A stretch of DNA of 49,443 nt, taken from NCBI GenBank assembly GCA_001770775.1, contig MESA01000039.1, forward strand, positions 1-49,443, given 5' to 3'. The notes beneath the pieces were generated by a model. It saw nothing but the letters and a program-made list of their open reading frames with translations. It was not told where the DNA came from and searched no databases. Shown here one piece after another: positions 1 through 9,720 of this stretch. Position 1 is the first letter of the stretch; every line of letters begins with the position of its first letter. This DNA is from Burkholderiales bacterium RIFCSPHIGHO2_12_FULL_63_20. GTDB lineage: Bacteria; Pseudomonadota; Gammaproteobacteria; Burkholderiales; Burkholderiaceae_C. Made by a program: the position numbers and the translations under genes.

Positions 1-111
1 CGCAGCCGATCCTCGTATGAAAACATGAACTACCTCCAGGTAGTCCAAGAAATCGTCCGCACCCCCGGTGGCTCAGATTTGGATCGGCGCGGACAGGCCA
101 GAGCCTTCTAG
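1..111 (+). CDS. C-terminal end of an unidentified protein (partial)
   Basis: An open frame enters at base 1 and ends at a TAG at 109-111, giving 36 residues that contain YENMNYLQ and QEIVRTPGG. The start lies outside the window and I cannot name a family. The following bases up to the tRNA hold duplicated fragments, so this may be the tail of a mobile-element gene, but that is inference. It could also be chance read-through in GC-rich DNA. Confidence 0.3.
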   Translation, partial: RSRSSYENMNYLQVVQEIVRTPGGSDLDRRGQARAF

Positions 112-462
112 GCCGCCTCCTTGCCCTGTTCAGACGGAAGGACACTCCCAACTGAGCCAGGCCCCACGGCCACACAGAGGGCCACGACCGAAGCGCCTGG
201 GCCGAGCTCAACTTGATGCAGCCGCTTGCCTCATGTTCAGTGCGTTACACGGAGAGGCTGCCAGACATGGCCGTGAGCTGGGCCGACGCTTGCTTGCGGG
301 TGCCGGAGGTCTTGCTGGCACCAAAGCAAAAGCCACCGTGAGCGAGCACGATTGGGGCGAGTTGCCTACAGATTGCCTACAAGCAACTCAGAGGCCCCAA
401 AGCAAAAAGCCACCGCGAGGGTGGCTTTTTTGTCTAAGTCGTTGTCACGCTTAGAGAAATTC
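112..462. other. Non-coding stretch with duplicated terminator half and short repeats
   Basis: No convincing gene is seen here. The sequence CCAAAGCAAAAGCCACCG occurs at 321-338 and again, with one extra A, at 397-415; only the second copy has the complementary arm that makes a terminator. TTGCCTACA is repeated directly at 362-370 and 373-381, inside an inverted repeat GAGTTGC (359-365) / GCAACTC (383-389). Repeats of this sort beside the 3' end of a tRNA are typical of site-specific integration scars. This remains an inference, as no integrase is visible. Confidence 0.45.
404..431 (-). terminator. Rho-independent terminator of the tRNA gene
   Basis: Arms 404-414 and 420-430 form an 11-bp stem (AAAAAGCCACC with GGTGGCTTTTT) closing a 5-base loop. 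It lies 32 bases past the tRNA 3' end on the minus strand. The A/T runs on both sides could make it work in both directions. Confidence 0.8.
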
Positions 463-539
<77 letters not shown>

Positions 540-551
540 ATCAAGACTTGA

Positions 552-581
552 AGTATATGCTGAATTTTGACGCTCGCGCAA
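552..581 (-). promoter_or_regulatory. Sigma-70 promoter of the tRNA gene
   Basis: Read on the minus strand, TTGCGC (581-576) and TATACT (557-552) are separated by 18 bases. Transcription would start about 5 bases before the mature tRNA end. Confidence 0.6.
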
Positions 582-617
582 GCGCTGTCGCTAAAAATCT
601 TCAACAGCGGGCGGACT

Positions 618-645
618 CTTGAAAAGCGATGAGGCGGCGCCATCT
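618..645 (+). promoter_or_regulatory. Heat-shock (sigma-32) promoter of htpG
   Basis: CTTGAAA at 618-624 is followed after 13 bases by CGCCATCT at 638-645. The known RpoH consensus is CTTGAAA, 11-16 bases, CCCCATNT, so the -35 is perfect and the -10 differs at one base. The start codon of htpG lies 48 bases downstream of the -10. htpG is a classical RpoH target, which supports the call. Confidence 0.75.
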
Positions 646-692
646 GTCGCCCATCCGTTCCCGCAATCCTTTTGTCTGCACCAGAACACGTC

Positions 693-2591
693 ATGACCAA
701 GCAAACCCATTCTTTCCAGGCCGAAGTCAAGCAACTGCTGCACCTGGTCACGCACGCCCTGTACTCCAACAAGGAAATCTTCCTGCGCGAGCTGATCTCC
801 AACGCCTCCGACGCGTGCGACAAGCTGCGCTTCGAGGCCCTCGATCACAGCGCCCTGTATGAAGACGCACCCAACCTCGATGTGCGCGTGCTGGTCGACA
901 AGGCCAATCGCACCATCACCATCCGCGACAACGGCATCGGCATGAGCGCGCAGGAGGCCATCGACCACCTCGGCACCATCGCCAAGAGCGGCACCAAGGA
1001 CTTCATGGGCCGCCTCTCCGGCGACCAGAAGAAAGACGCCCAGCTCATTGGCCAGTTCGGCGTGGGCTTTTACAGCGGCTACATCGTGGCTGACCGCATC
1101 ACCGTCGAATCGCGCCGCGCTGGCCTGAAGGCCGAAGAGGGCGTGCGCTGGAGCAGCGAAGGCACCGGCGACTTCGAAGTCGACGCCATCACCAAACCCA
1201 GCCGTGGCACCGACATCACCCTGCACCTGCGCGAAGGCGAAGACGAGTTCCTCACCGCCTGGAAGCTGCGCAGCATCATCGGCAAGTACTCCGACCACAT
1301 CTCCCTGCCCATCCTGATGCAAAAGGAAGAGTGGGACAAGGACAAGGGCGAGTACGTCGTCCAGGACGAGTGGGAAACCGTCAACCAGGCGGCCGCCCTG
1401 TGGTCGCGCAGCAAGAGCGACATCACCCCCGAGCAGTACCAGGAGTTCTACAAACAGATCAGCCACGACAGCGAAGACGCGCTGGCCTTCACCCATAACC
1501 GTGTCGAAGGCCGCAGCGAGTACACCCAACTGCTGTACGTGCCGGCCAAGGCACCGTTCGACCTGTGGAACCGTGACAAGCGCGGTGGTCTCAAGCTCTA
1601 CGTCAAGCGCGTCTTCATCATGGACGACGCCGAAGCCCTGCTGCCCAACTACCTGCGCTTCGTCAAGGGCGTGATTGACTCGGCCGACCTGCCGCTCAAC
1701 GTCAGTCGCGAAATCTTGCAGGAAAGCCGTGACGTCAAGGCCATCCGCGAAGGCTGTACCAAGCGCGTGCTGTCCATGCTCGAAGAGTTGGCCAATCACG
1801 AAGACCAGGCCAAGCGCGACCAGTACGCATCCTTCTGGGCTGAGTTCGGCGCCGTGCTCAAGGAAGGCATTGGCGAAGACTTTGCCAACAAGGAGCGTCT
1901 GGCCAAGCTGTTCCGCTTTGCCTCCACGCACGACGAATCTGGCGCACAAAGCGTGTCGCTGGCCGATTACGTGTCGCGCATGAAAGACGGCCAGGAGGCC
2001 ATCTACGTCATCGCCGCCGACAACCAGGTCGCCGCCAAGAGCAGCCCGCAACTCGAGCTCTTCAAGAAAAAGGGCATCGAAGTGCTGCTGCTGACCGACC
2101 GCGTCGACGAGTGGCTGCTCTCGCACCTCTACGATTTCGAGGGCAAGCCGCTGCTGAACGTCACAAAGGGGGCGGTGGACCTGGGCAAGCTGCAGGACGA
2201 AGAAGAAAAGAAGAAAGCCGAAGAGGCCGCTGCCACCTTCAAGCCGGTGCTGGAGCGCCTCCAGGCTGCCCTGGGTGAGCGCACGAAAGAAGTGCGCGTC
2301 ACGACCCGTCTGGTGGACTCACCCGCCTGTCTCGTCACCGAGTCGGGCGACATGAGTGCCCACCTGGCGCGTCTGCTGAAGCAGGCAGGTCAGGCCGCGC
2401 CCGAGGTCAAGCCCATTCTGGAAGTGAACCCTGACCACGCCTTGGTGAAGAAGCTGGAAACCAGTGCCCACTTCGACGACCTCGCCCACATCCTGTTCGA
2501 TCAGGCGCTGCTGGCTGAAGGTGGGCAGCTCGAAGACCCGGCGTCTTATGTGCGCCGTGTCAACTCGTTGCTGCTGAACGCGACGGTTTGA
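693..2591 (+). CDS. htpG: Molecular chaperone HtpG (Hsp90 family)
   Basis: This 632-residue protein is bacterial Hsp90, a cytosolic ATP-dependent dimeric chaperone that remodels client proteins under heat stress, often together with DnaK. The N-terminal GHKL ATPase domain shows [19 protein letters not shown], the DNGIGM loop and the GQFGVGFYS lid motif. The middle domain and C-terminal dimerisation domain follow at normal length. I chose the ATG at 693 because it aligns with other HtpG proteins; an upstream TTG at 672 has no support. A sigma-32-like promoter sits at 618-645. The last 32 bases overlap the convergent gene on the other strand. Confidence 0.97.
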   Translation: MTKQTHSFQAEVKQLLHLVTHALYSNKEIFLRELISNASDACDKLRFEALDHSALYEDAPNLDVRVLVDKANRTITIRDNGIGMSAQEAIDHLGTIAKSGTKDFMGRLSGDQKKDAQLIGQFGVGFYSGYIVADRITVESRRAGLKAEEGVRWSSEGTGDFEVDAITKPSRGTDITLHLREGEDEFLTAWKLRSIIGKYSDHISLPILMQKEEWDKDKGEYVVQDEWETVNQAAALWSRSKSDITPEQYQEFYKQISHDSEDALAFTHNRVEGRSEYTQLLYVPAKAPFDLWNRDKRGGLKLYVKRVFIMDDAEALLPNYLRFVKGVIDSADLPLNVSREILQESRDVKAIREGCTKRVLSMLEELANHEDQAKRDQYASFWAEFGAVLKEGIGEDFANKERLAKLFRFASTHDESGAQSVSLADYVSRMKDGQEAIYVIAADNQVAAKSSPQLELFKKKGIEVLLLTDRVDEWLLSHLYDFEGKPLLNVTKGAVDLGKLQDEEEKKKAEEAAATFKPVLERLQAALGERTKEVRVTTRLVDSPACLVTESGDMSAHLARLLKQAGQAAPEVKPILEVNPDHALVKKLETSAHFDDLAHILFDQALLAEGGQLEDPASYVRRVNSLLLNATV

Positions 2592-3285
2592 GTTCGTCCA
2601 GGGGTGCGGGCGCCGAGCCCGTGACCCCATCAAAGCGGCTGTCGAATGCGAAAAACGAGTCCTGCGCAAAGCTGGACTCGGCCCACAGGGCCGCGCGTTC
2701 GGCGCGACGCTCCTTGAGTTTGCGAGCGAGTTGATCGCCCGCATCGTTGAACTCATCATCATGGCGCTCATGCTGGGGCGTGGCCACATCCTGCCCCAGT
2801 GCCCAGGCAGCCATCAGGGCGCCTTGCGGCCATTGGCCAGGGCGGCAGCGCAGATAGCGCACGCGACACGCCTCCAGGGTGGCTTCCTTGAGTTTCTGTG
2901 AGCGCCCCGTGGAGCGGGACGAAGTGGACTGCGACTCCAGGTCGATGGCCGAAATCACCACCCCGTTGGGCGTGCAGACCAGCAAAGACACATTGAGCGA
3001 CTGCAAACGGTCGTACCAGGTGCGGGCGTCGCGTGCGTCGGCGGATTGGCAAAAGCGCAGCAGATTGACCTTGGCCAACACCACATGCTGGGGCAGGGTG
3101 GCGCGCAATTCTCGGAACAGGGCGCGTTCATGGGCATTCAGCAGCGGCCGCGCCTGCAAATTCCAGCGCTTGGGCCAGTTTTGATGCCGTGCGCGGGTGG
3201 CATAGGCATGACCACCCCAGCCCAGCAGCAGGCCGCCGACCAAGGCCGTCGCACACACAAGCCATAACCACGCATTCGACGCCAT
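2560..3285 (-). CDS. Membrane-anchored DUF2726-type protein
   Basis: The product has 241 residues. Residues 4-24 form a hydrophobic N-terminal anchor. The following part has the DUF2726 pattern: an [18 protein letters not shown] start, a [11 protein letters not shown] strand, then [17 protein letters not shown]. The family is related in fold to restriction-like endonucleases, but its function is unknown and no activity can be assigned. The C-terminal third is charged ([16 protein letters not shown]). The gene is convergent with htpG and its last 32 bases lie inside htpG. The ATG at 3285 has a GGGGAA ribosome site upstream. Confidence 0.75.
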   Translation of the reverse strand: MASNAWLWLVCATALVGGLLLGWGGHAYATRARHQNWPKRWNLQARPLLNAHERALFRELRATLPQHVVLAKVNLLRFCQSADARDARTWYDRLQSLNVSLLVCTPNGVVISAIDLESQSTSSRSTGRSQKLKEATLEACRVRYLRCRPGQWPQGALMAAWALGQDVATPQHERHDDEFNDAGDQLARKLKERRAERAALWAESSFAQDSFFAFDSRFDGVTGSAPAPLDELKPSRSAATS

Positions 3286-3353
3286 GCTGTTCCCCGTTCA
3301 ACGCTGGGATGGTACGCCGCGCGGCTGTCGGGCGAAACCCCTCTGGCGAGGGG

Positions 3354-4052
3354 TCAGGACGAAGCCATCAGCATGCGCAGCCAGTCGCTGATGTGCATCA
3401 CGCGGTACTTCACGCGGTAGATGACTTCTGCGGCCAGCGATTGCAGTGAGCTGTCGAGGTGGCTGCCCACCGTGTCGGGCGGCAGCTTCAGCCACGCCTG
3501 AGAATCGGGGCCGTCTTGCTCGATCACGGCGCCGGCCTTGGCCGCAATGCGCAGCATCGGGGCGTTCTCGCTCAGCGCGTGGATCATCATGTGGGTGGCG
3601 TGCTGGTTGCGCGCATGGGTGATGGCGTGCTGAAACAGACGCATGCCCAGTCCTTTGCCGCGCCCGGACGGCAGCACCGACACCCCGAACTCCATCGCAC
3701 GGGTGTCCGGGTGAGCCTCATGTGGGCCATGTCCAGGCAGGGCAGCCAGGTGGGCCACGGCCACCAGGCGCAGCTTGCGGTCAAAAATGCCGAACACCTC
3801 GTCTCGCTTGAAATCGATCGAGGCCACGTACTGAGTCAGCTGGTGCTGCGTGGCGAGGAAACCGAAACGCAGATAGCGATCCCGCTCGTCCAGGTGGAGC
3901 AGGTGGTCCAGGATTCGAGGGCGATGTCGGGCGTGCAGGTCACGAATCGGCACCCAATGCTCGCCATGCAGGCCGGACTTCGGGTTCGGTGCGCCCAAGT
4001 CCGGCCCCAGTCCGAATCTGTCCAGATCGGAGCTTGGCTTGATGGCAGTCAT
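3354..4052 (-). CDS. GNAT-family N-acetyltransferase
   Basis: The 232-residue protein carries a GNAT fold. FGVSVLPSGRGKGLGMRLFQHAI contains the acetyl-CoA pyrophosphate loop (RGKGLG), and MMIHALSENAPMLRIAAKAG is the usual motif B region. The N-terminal part (LRFGFLATQHQLTQYVASID) matches GNAT proteins that often accompany regulatory or protein-acetylation functions, but the substrate is unknown. The ATG at 4052 has an AAGGGG ribosome site; the frame is open further upstream without a good start. It is transcribed away from rplM. Confidence 0.85.
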   Translation of the reverse strand: MTAIKPSSDLDRFGLGPDLGAPNPKSGLHGEHWVPIRDLHARHRPRILDHLLHLDERDRYLRFGFLATQHQLTQYVASIDFKRDEVFGIFDRKLRLVAVAHLAALPGHGPHEAHPDTRAMEFGVSVLPSGRGKGLGMRLFQHAITHARNQHATHMMIHALSENAPMLRIAAKAGAVIEQDGPDSQAWLKLPPDTVGSHLDSSLQSLAAEVIYRVKYRVMHISDWLRMLMASS

Positions 4053-4456
4053 CGCTGACCCCTTTTTGAACCTGTGAAACGCATGTCTCGTCGTCCCGTG
4101 TTGCAACGCATCATAACCTAGGGTTAACACCAATGCAGCAGGCTTGCAGCGCCTCCCACCGCACAATGCAGGTCAAGTCTAGTGGTGGTGGCGCGGTTGC
4201 GAGCGTTCTGTGAGGCACTTTCGCGGGCAAAGTTTGCACGTGGGTGTCAAAGCGGGCTATACTGCGCGATTCCCGACATGGTTGCCGGGAGGGTTGCGTG
4301 CAGCGATGAGTTGTGCGCAATCGGGGACGCAGGCCAATACGCTGGGACACGCTTTGAGTGCACCGCAGGTCCGCCGCCCGTTGCTTGAGAGGCCACCACA
4401 TCCTAAGAAGTGGTTCCAATGGCGACAGTCAGCCAGTTTTTTACCAAGGAAATCTC
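4053..4456. other. Intergenic region with rplM promoter and long 5' leader
   Basis: The region separates the acetyltransferase gene from rplM and holds no gene that I can support. It contains the promoter at 4234-4263. The transcript would then have a leader of about 185 bases before rplM, long enough for a regulatory RNA structure, though I do not recognise a known family. Confidence 0.6.
4234..4263 (+). promoter_or_regulatory. Sigma-70 promoter of rplM-rpsI
   Basis: TTGCAC (4234-4239) and TATACT (4258-4263) are 18 bases apart, a strong match to the housekeeping consensus as expected for a ribosomal protein operon. Confidence 0.75.
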
Positions 4457-4885
4457 ATGAAGACCTTCAGCGCCAAGCCGGCCGAAGTGAAGCACGAGTG
4501 GTTTGTGATCGACGCCACCGATAAGGTGCTCGGACGAGTGGCCAGCGAAGTCGCTCTCCGTCTGCGCGGCAAGCACAAGGCCATTTACACGCCTCACGTG
4601 GACACCGGCGATTTCATCGTCATCGTCAACGCCGACAAGATCCGCGTCACTGGCACCAAGGCCAACGACAAGATTTACTATCGTCACTCGGGCTTCCCCG
4701 GCGGCATCTACGCCACGAAGTTCAAGGACATGCAAGCCAAGCACCCTGGCCGCGCCATCGAGAAGGCCGTCAAGGGCATGCTGCCCAAGGGTCCCCTGGG
4801 CTACGCCATGATCAAGAAGCTGAAGGTCTATGCAGGCGGTGAGCATCCTCACGCAGCCCAGCAGCCCAAGGCCCTGGAAATCTAA
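4457..4885 (+). CDS. rplM: 50S ribosomal protein L13
   Basis: This 142-residue protein is uL13, which binds 23S rRNA early in large-subunit assembly. It has the N-terminal [11 protein letters not shown] start, the [17 protein letters not shown] segment and the [16 protein letters not shown] strand typical of bacterial L13, and it ends with [13 protein letters not shown]. Length is normal. The ATG at 4457 follows AAGGA at 4446-4450. rpsI begins 11 bases downstream, so the two form the usual operon. Confidence 0.98.
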   Translation: MKTFSAKPAEVKHEWFVIDATDKVLGRVASEVALRLRGKHKAIYTPHVDTGDFIVIVNADKIRVTGTKANDKIYYRHSGFPGGIYATKFKDMQAKHPGRAIEKAVKGMLPKGPLGYAMIKKLKVYAGGEHPHAAQQPKALEI

Positions 4886-4896
4886 GGAGCGGCCAC

Positions 4897-5289
4897 ATGA
4901 TTGGTAACTGGAACTACGGCACCGGCCGTCGCAAGTCGTCCGTCGCCCGCGTCTTCATCAAGAAGGGCACTGGCCAGATCATCGTCAACGGTAAGCCTGT
5001 CGAACAATATTTCGGCCGTCAAACCTCGATCATGGTCGTCAAGCAGCCTCTGGCGCTGACCAACAATGTTGAAGCTTTCGACATCAAGGTCAACGTGCAC
5101 GGTGGTGGCGAATCCGGTCAAGCTGGCGCTGTGCGCCACGGCGTGACCCGCGCTCTGATCGACTTCGACGCCACGTTGAAGCCTGAACTGAGCCGCGCTG
5201 GTTTCGTGACCCGCGATGCCCGTGAAGTCGAACGTAAGAAGGTCGGTCTGCACGGCGCGCGTCGCCGGAAGCAGTTCAGCAAGCGCTGA
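4897..5289 (+). CDS. rpsI: 30S ribosomal protein S9
   Basis: At 130 residues this is uS9, a small-subunit head protein whose C-terminal tail reaches the P-site t[22 protein letters not shown] is the family signature at the N-terminus, and the protein ends in the conserved basic tail [11 protein letters not shown]. It is co-transcribed with rplM, preceded by an AAGGAG ribosome site at 4884-4889, and followed by a clear terminator. Confidence 0.98.
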   Translation: MIGNWNYGTGRRKSSVARVFIKKGTGQIIVNGKPVEQYFGRQTSIMVVKQPLALTNNVEAFDIKVNVHGGGESGQAGAVRHGVTRALIDFDATLKPELSRAGFVTRDAREVERKKVGLHGARRRKQFSKR

Positions 5290-5337
5290 TCCTTCTGGGT
5301 GTGCCACCTGGCTTCGTGCCGGGTTGGCCTCCCGATC

Positions 5338-5374
5338 AAAACCCGCTCAAGGCCTGGCCTTCGGCGGGTTTTTT
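5338..5374 (+). terminator. Rho-independent terminator after rpsI
   Basis: AAAACCCGC (5338-5346) pairs with GCGGGTTTT (5364-5372) and a T run reaches 5374. The loop holds a smaller AAGGCC/GGCCTT stem. Confidence 0.88.
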
Positions 5375-5501
5375 CATGGGAAATCCACATGTGGCCCGAG
5401 TGGACGTCCTTGCGGTCATGAATGTTTCCTAAAATGGTGGTTTTCCCGCACGCGAGACGGTGGCGGGGCCGCTGGCGCCGCTGAGGCTGAAAGGTTGAGA
5501 G

Positions 5502-6539
5502 ATGATCAAAGTCGGTATCGTGGGTGGCACGGGCTACACCGGGGTCGAACTGCTGCGTTTGCTGTCGCAGCACCCCCAGGTTCAACTGCAGGCCATCACC
5601 TCGCGCAAAGAGGCCGGGCTGCCTGTGGCCGACATGTACCCCAGCCTGCGTGGGCATGTCGATCTGGCTTTCGTGACGCCCGATGACGCCAAGCTGACCG
5701 AGTGCGACGTGGTCTTCTTCGCCACTCCGCATGGCGTGGCGATGGCCCAGGCGCGCGAACTGCTGGCCGCTGGCGTCAAGGTCATCGACCTGGCGGCCGA
5801 CTTCCGTCTCCAAGACACCGCCGTGTTCGAACAGTGGTACGGCATGCCGCACAGCTGTCCCGACATCCTGGCCGAAGCCGTCTACGGCCTGCCCGAACTG
5901 AACCGCGAGGCCATCAAGAAGGCGCGCGTTATCGGTAACCCCGGTTGCTACCCCACCTCCGTGCAACTGGGTTGGGCCCCGCTGCTCAAAAGCAAGCTGG
6001 TCGAACCCACCCACCTGATCGCCAACTGCGCCTCGGGCGTATCGGGAGCCGGGCGCAAGGCCGAAGTGGGCGCCTTGCTGGCCGAAGCCGGTGACAACTT
6101 CAAGGCCTATGGCGTGAAGGGGCACCGTCATAGTCCGGAAATCAACCAGCAACTTCGCACCATTGCGGGCGACGACAGCGTCAACTGCCTGTTCGTGCCG
6201 CACCTGCTGCCCATCATCCGCGGCATCCACTCCACGCTGTACGGGCGTCTGACCGCCGAAGGCCAGGCCGCCGATCTGCAGGCGCTGTTCGAGTCCTTCT
6301 ATGCCGGCGAGCGCTTTGTCGACGTGCTGCCAGCGGGCAGTGCGCCCGAGACCCGCAGCGTGCGCGCCAGCAACACCGTGCGCATTGCCGTCCACAAGCC
6401 GCAGCCCGACACCGTGATGGTGCTGGTGGTGGAAGACAACCTGACCAAGGGGGCATCCGGTCAGGCCGTGCAATGCATGAACCTCATGTGCGGGCTGGAC
6501 GAACACCTGGGGCTGACCCACGTGCCCGTGCTGCCCTGA
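5502..6539 (+). CDS. argC: N-acetyl-gamma-glutamyl-phosphate reductase
   Basis: The 345-residue enzyme reduces N-acetylglutamyl phosphate to the semialdehyde with NADPH, the third step of arginine synthesis, in the cytosol. The Rossmann motif [10 protein letters not shown] is at residues 5-14 and the catalytic cysteine is C149 in [16 protein letters not shown] and the LLPIIRGI segment are also family features. An AGAG ribosome site precedes the ATG at 5502. The gene stands alone between rpsI and erpA. The later arginine gene argH lies near 40 kb. Confidence 0.97.
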   Translation: MIKVGIVGGTGYTGVELLRLLSQHPQVQLQAITSRKEAGLPVADMYPSLRGHVDLAFVTPDDAKLTECDVVFFATPHGVAMAQARELLAAGVKVIDLAADFRLQDTAVFEQWYGMPHSCPDILAEAVYGLPELNREAIKKARVIGNPGCYPTSVQLGWAPLLKSKLVEPTHLIANCASGVSGAGRKAEVGALLAEAGDNFKAYGVKGHRHSPEINQQLRTIAGDDSVNCLFVPHLLPIIRGIHSTLYGRLTAEGQAADLQALFESFYAGERFVDVLPAGSAPETRSVRASNTVRIAVHKPQPDTVMVLVVEDNLTKGASGQAVQCMNLMCGLDEHLGLTHVPVLP

Positions 6540-6545
6540 TGAACG

Positions 6546-6571
6546 GAACGCGGGCGCGAAAACCCGCGTTC
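6546..6571 (+). terminator. Hairpin after argC
   Basis: GAACGCGGG (6546-6554) and CCCGCGTTC (6563-6571) form a perfect 9-bp stem just after the argC stop. No T run follows, so it may be a weak terminator or an mRNA-stabilising hairpin. Confidence 0.5.
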
Positions 6572-6689
6572 ATGGCAAGGTCGGGGGGCTTCATGTCATT
6601 ATGAAAGCCTTGCGGCACAATGCGCCTATCGGGCCGGCTGACCCCATCGGCCCCCCAAGAATTGACTGTTGATTTCGGAGCACCACCCC

Positions 6690-7067
6690 ATGAACGCCGT
6701 AGCTGAAACCTCTGCCGACACCTTCTCGTCCGATCTGCCCGCGCCCATCGTCTTCACCGACGCCGCCGCCGGCAAGGTGGCTGAGCTCGTGGCCGAAGAG
6801 GGCAACCCTGATCTGAAGCTGCGCGTTTTCGTGCAGGGTGGGGGCTGCTCGGGCTTCCAGTACGGCTTCACCTTCGACGAACTCGTCAACGAAGACGACA
6901 CGAAGATGGAAAAGAATGGCGTGACCCTGCTGATCGACGCCATGAGCCTGCAGTATCTGGTGGGTGCCGAGATCGACTACAAGGACGATCTGGAAGGTGC
7001 TCAGTTCGTGATCCGCAACCCGAACGCCCAGACCACCTGCGGCTGCGGCTCCAGCTTCTCGGTCTGA
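6690..7067 (+). CDS. erpA: Iron-sulfur cluster insertion protein ErpA
   Basis: This 125-residue A-type carrier delivers Fe-S clusters to apo-enzymes, including those of isoprenoid synthesis and respiration. The three cluster-binding cysteines are present: C53 in GGGCSGFQY, and C117 and C119 in [10 protein letters not shown] 20-residue polar N-terminal extension precedes the core. The ATG at 6690 has CGGAG nine bases upstream. Its TGA abuts the convergent anmK stop, so the two stops form a TGATCA palindrome at 7065-7070. Confidence 0.95.
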   Translation: MNAVAETSADTFSSDLPAPIVFTDAAAGKVAELVAEEGNPDLKLRVFVQGGGCSGFQYGFTFDELVNEDDTKMEKNGVTLLIDAMSLQYLVGAEIDYKDDLEGAQFVIRNPNAQTTCGCGSSFSV

Positions 7068-8234
7068 TCAGCGCGCTGGGTACAGCGCACCCAGCACACG
7101 GGGCCCACGTGCCCCGGTGACGGCCGGCACATTGCCAGCCAGGCGCTGCAGGTGGGTCCAGGCCAGCCAGGCAAACGCCGCCGCTTCCACCTGCATCACG
7201 TCGAGCCCATGGGCGTCTGAGCGCCCCACGCCCACGCCCGGCAATTGCTCGCTCAGGCGGCGCATCAGGTCGCCATTGAGGGCGCCACCGCCACACACCA
7301 CGACATCACTGGCATCGGCGGCATGTTCCCGCACCGCCAAGGCGGCACTGCGCGCGGTCAGCTCGCACAAGGTCGCCTGCACGTCGCGCGCCAGCGCCGT
7401 GTCGGCCTGCGGGCCGTCGGTCAACCCGTGCGGTGCCAGCCAGCGTGTCAGCCACGCGGCATTGAACAGGTCACGGCCGGTGCTCTTGGGCGGGGCCTGA
7501 TGGAAAAAGGGCTCGGCCAGCGCATCGGCCAGCCAGTCTTCCCGCACCTCGCCGCTTGCGCCCCATTCACCATTGGCGTCGAAGGCGTGGCCGGTCTGCA
7601 GGTCGCACCACATGTCCAGCAAGGCGTTGCCCGGCCCCGTGTCAAACCCCTGCGGGATCTGGCCCGGGCGCAAAATGCTCACGTTCGCCATGCCGCCAAT
7701 GTTGAGCACCGCCACGGTTTCATCGGGGCGCCCGAAAATGGCCTGATGGAAGGCTGGCACCAACGGAGCCCCCTGCCCCCCGGCAGCCACGTCACGGCTG
7801 CGAAAGTCCGCCACCACATCAATGCCGGTCAACTCGGCCAGCAGGGCGGGTTGATTGAGTTGCAGCGTGTAGCCCTGGTCAGGGCGGTGGCGCACGGTTT
7901 GCCCGTGGGCGCCGATGGCCTGCACCTCGGCCGGGCGCACATGCGCTTGCTGGCACACGGCCTCGACCACGGTGGCGTAGACCACCGCCAGTGCCTGCGC
8001 GGCCAGGGCGCTGCGATGCAGTTCGTCGTCGCCGGGGGTGTTAAGGTCCAGGAGGGCCTGGCGCAGCGCCGCCGGGAAGGGTCGGTGGGCATGGGCCAGC
8101 GTGCGCCACTGGCCATCGTCGTGGCGCATCAGCACGCCGTCCACGCCGTCCAGCGAGGTGCCGGACATCAGTCCAATGTACAGCTCAGAAAAAAGCCCGC
8201 TGACGCGGGCTGAGGGGGTGTGCAAGTGCATCAT
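7068..8234 (-). CDS. anmK: Anhydro-N-acetylmuramic acid kinase
   Basis: The 388-residue kinase phosphorylates and opens 1,6-anhydro-MurNAc to MurNAc-6-phosphate in cytosolic peptidoglycan recycling. The phosphate loop IGLMSGTSLDGVD, FDTGPGNALLD, GANGEWG-like and VVCGGGALN motifs mark the ASKHA-type sugar kinase family. The start codon overlaps the stop of the upstream M23 peptidase gene in an ATGA, so translation is probably coupled. A second in-frame ATG follows immediately. The pairing of a wall hydrolase with a recycling kinase is conserved in many beta- and gammaproteobacteria. Confidence 0.95.
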   Translation of the reverse strand: MMHLHTPSARVSGLFSELYIGLMSGTSLDGVDGVLMRHDDGQWRTLAHAHRPFPAALRQALLDLNTPGDDELHRSALAAQALAVVYATVVEAVCQQAHVRPAEVQAIGAHGQTVRHRPDQGYTLQLNQPALLAELTGIDVVADFRSRDVAAGGQGAPLVPAFHQAIFGRPDETVAVLNIGGMANVSILRPGQIPQGFDTGPGNALLDMWCDLQTGHAFDANGEWGASGEVREDWLADALAEPFFHQAPPKSTGRDLFNAAWLTRWLAPHGLTDGPQADTALARDVQATLCELTARSAALAVREHAADASDVVVCGGGALNGDLMRRLSEQLPGVGVGRSDAHGLDVMQVEAAAFAWLAWTHLQRLAGNVPAVTGARGPRVLGALYPAR

Positions 8235-9661
8235 TCAAATCGGGAGCCGGGCTGCAGGCCGGCCGTTTGCAGGGCATCGGCACGGTCGAGGCGCTGGGCC
8301 ACGGACACGGCCATGGAGCGGAACTTGGCCAGCGACTGCGGCGACAGTTGCAGACTTTCTGACGCACGCGCCACCTGCATGGGGTCAACCTGCTTGCCGC
8401 CGAGTTTGAACTCAAAGTGCAGATGGGGGCCGGTGGCCCAACCGGTGGCCCCGACGGCCCCGATCAACTGACCTTGTTCGATACGCGCGCCACGTCGGGC
8501 ATCAATGCGGCTAAGGTGGGCGTAAAGGGTGCTGCGGCCACCACTGTGCTCCACCTGCACGACGTTGCCATATCCGTTTTGCCAACCCGAGAAGGTCACC
8601 ACGCCATCGCCCACGCTGCGTACCGGGGTGCCCGTGGGGGCGCCGAAGTCCACACCCAGATGGGCGCGCATGGTTTTGTGCACCGGGTGAAAGCGCATCG
8701 CAAAGCCAGAAGTCACACGCGAGAACGCCAGCGGCGAAGCCAGGAAGGCTCGGGTGGTGGAGCGTCCGTTCAGGTCAAAGTAGGCACCCTTGCGGCCAGC
8801 TTCCTGAAACCACACGGCGTCGTGTGACTCGCCCTTGTTGATGAAGCGCGCGGCCAACACCCGACCGTGGCTGCTGCCCCAGGTCACAGGCTCACCATCA
8901 GCGAGATGGGCTTCGTACAGCACGCTGAAAGCATCGCCCTTGCGAAGTTCGCGACGGAAGTCGATCTCGTTGCCAAAGATTTCGGCGATCTGGTTGGTCA
9001 CGCCGTCAGGAATCTGGGCATCGTCCGCTGCCGCAAACAGCGAGGAACGGATCATGCCCGAGCCCAACTGGGTGCTGGCTTCCAGCGCTGCGATTTCCTG
9101 CTTGACACGGAAGGCGCGGCTGCTTGCATCGCGCTCGATGGTCAAACGGGTGAAATGGGTGTCGAAGTCACCGTTGGCCGCAGCCGGTCCGCGCACCACC
9201 AGTTGCTTCAGCTGGCCATCTTCAACGATGGCCTTCACGGACTTGCCCGTGCGACCTTGCAGCAACGTGCTCGCCACGGGGTCCTGTCGGATGAACTGCG
9301 CGGCCTCGGCGTCGCTGACGCCCAGACGCTGCAGCAAGCTGTCGACGGTGTCAGCCGAGCGGGTGACGTCACTGCGGTACAAGGACAGTGCCTGGCCATC
9401 AAGCTGCAGCAGTTGTTCTTGCAGCTCGGGCGATTGGATGCTTTCGCTGATCTGGGTAACCACTGGCGCGGGCGCTTGCGGCAGAGCGGCCAGCGGGGCC
9501 ACACCAAACGCCGTCATGGCCGAACCCGCGAGCACCGTCAACACCGCGGCACTGACGCGGCGGGGGTGGCGGTGAACCATGCTTTGCAAAGCGGTGGCAG
9601 CAGAGACGATCGAGTCAAGGCGAGAAGGCCGGGCGGCCTGGTACTGCTTGGACGTTTTCAA
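8231..9661 (-). CDS. M23-family peptidoglycan DD-endopeptidase (MepM-like)
   Basis: The protein has 476 residues if the TTG at 9661-9659 is the start. I chose it because GAGGAG lies nine bases upstream and because upstream alternatives run toward tyrS. A signal-anchor helix spans about residues 36-56. The central part matches OapA/LysM-like N-terminal modules of MepM proteins. The C-terminal LytM domain is complete, with zinc ligands H334 and D338 in HLGVDFGAP and H413/H415 in GPHLHFE. Such enzymes cut meso-DAP cross-links in the periplasm to allow wall expansion. The gene is divergent from tyrS and translationally coupled to anmK. Confidence 0.93.
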   Translation of the reverse strand: MKTSKQYQAARPSRLDSIVSAATALQSMVHRHPRRVSAAVLTVLAGSAMTAFGVAPLAALPQAPAPVVTQISESIQSPELQEQLLQLDGQALSLYRSDVTRSADTVDSLLQRLGVSDAEAAQFIRQDPVASTLLQGRTGKSVKAIVEDGQLKQLVVRGPAAANGDFDTHFTRLTIERDASSRAFRVKQEIAALEASTQLGSGMIRSSLFAAADDAQIPDGVTNQIAEIFGNEIDFRRELRKGDAFSVLYEAHLADGEPVTWGSSHGRVLAARFINKGESHDAVWFQEAGRKGAYFDLNGRSTTRAFLASPLAFSRVTSGFAMRFHPVHKTMRAHLGVDFGAPTGTPVRSVGDGVVTFSGWQNGYGNVVQVEHSGGRSTLYAHLSRIDARRGARIEQGQLIGAVGATGWATGPHLHFEFKLGGKQVDPMQVARASESLQLSPQSLAKFRSMAVSVAQRLDRADALQTAGLQPGSRFE

Positions 9662-9720
9662 ACTCGATTTCTCCTCAAACCTGGTGGTGAGGACACCGTC
9701 CTCTAAAATCAGCCCGCACT

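Noticed and set aside
591-2126. Long open frame opposite htpG
   Set aside because: It mirrors a well-supported gene. In GC-rich DNA the antisense frame is often open. The translation is low-complexity Gly/Val/Leu/His-rich without a ribosome site.
5410-5435. TTGCGG and TAAAAT as an argC promoter
   Set aside because: The spacing is only 14 bases, too short for sigma-70.
6587-6609. Imperfect dyad GGCTTCAT/ATGAAAGCC before erpA as a Fur or IscR site
   Set aside because: The arms differ by an inserted base and do not match either consensus well.
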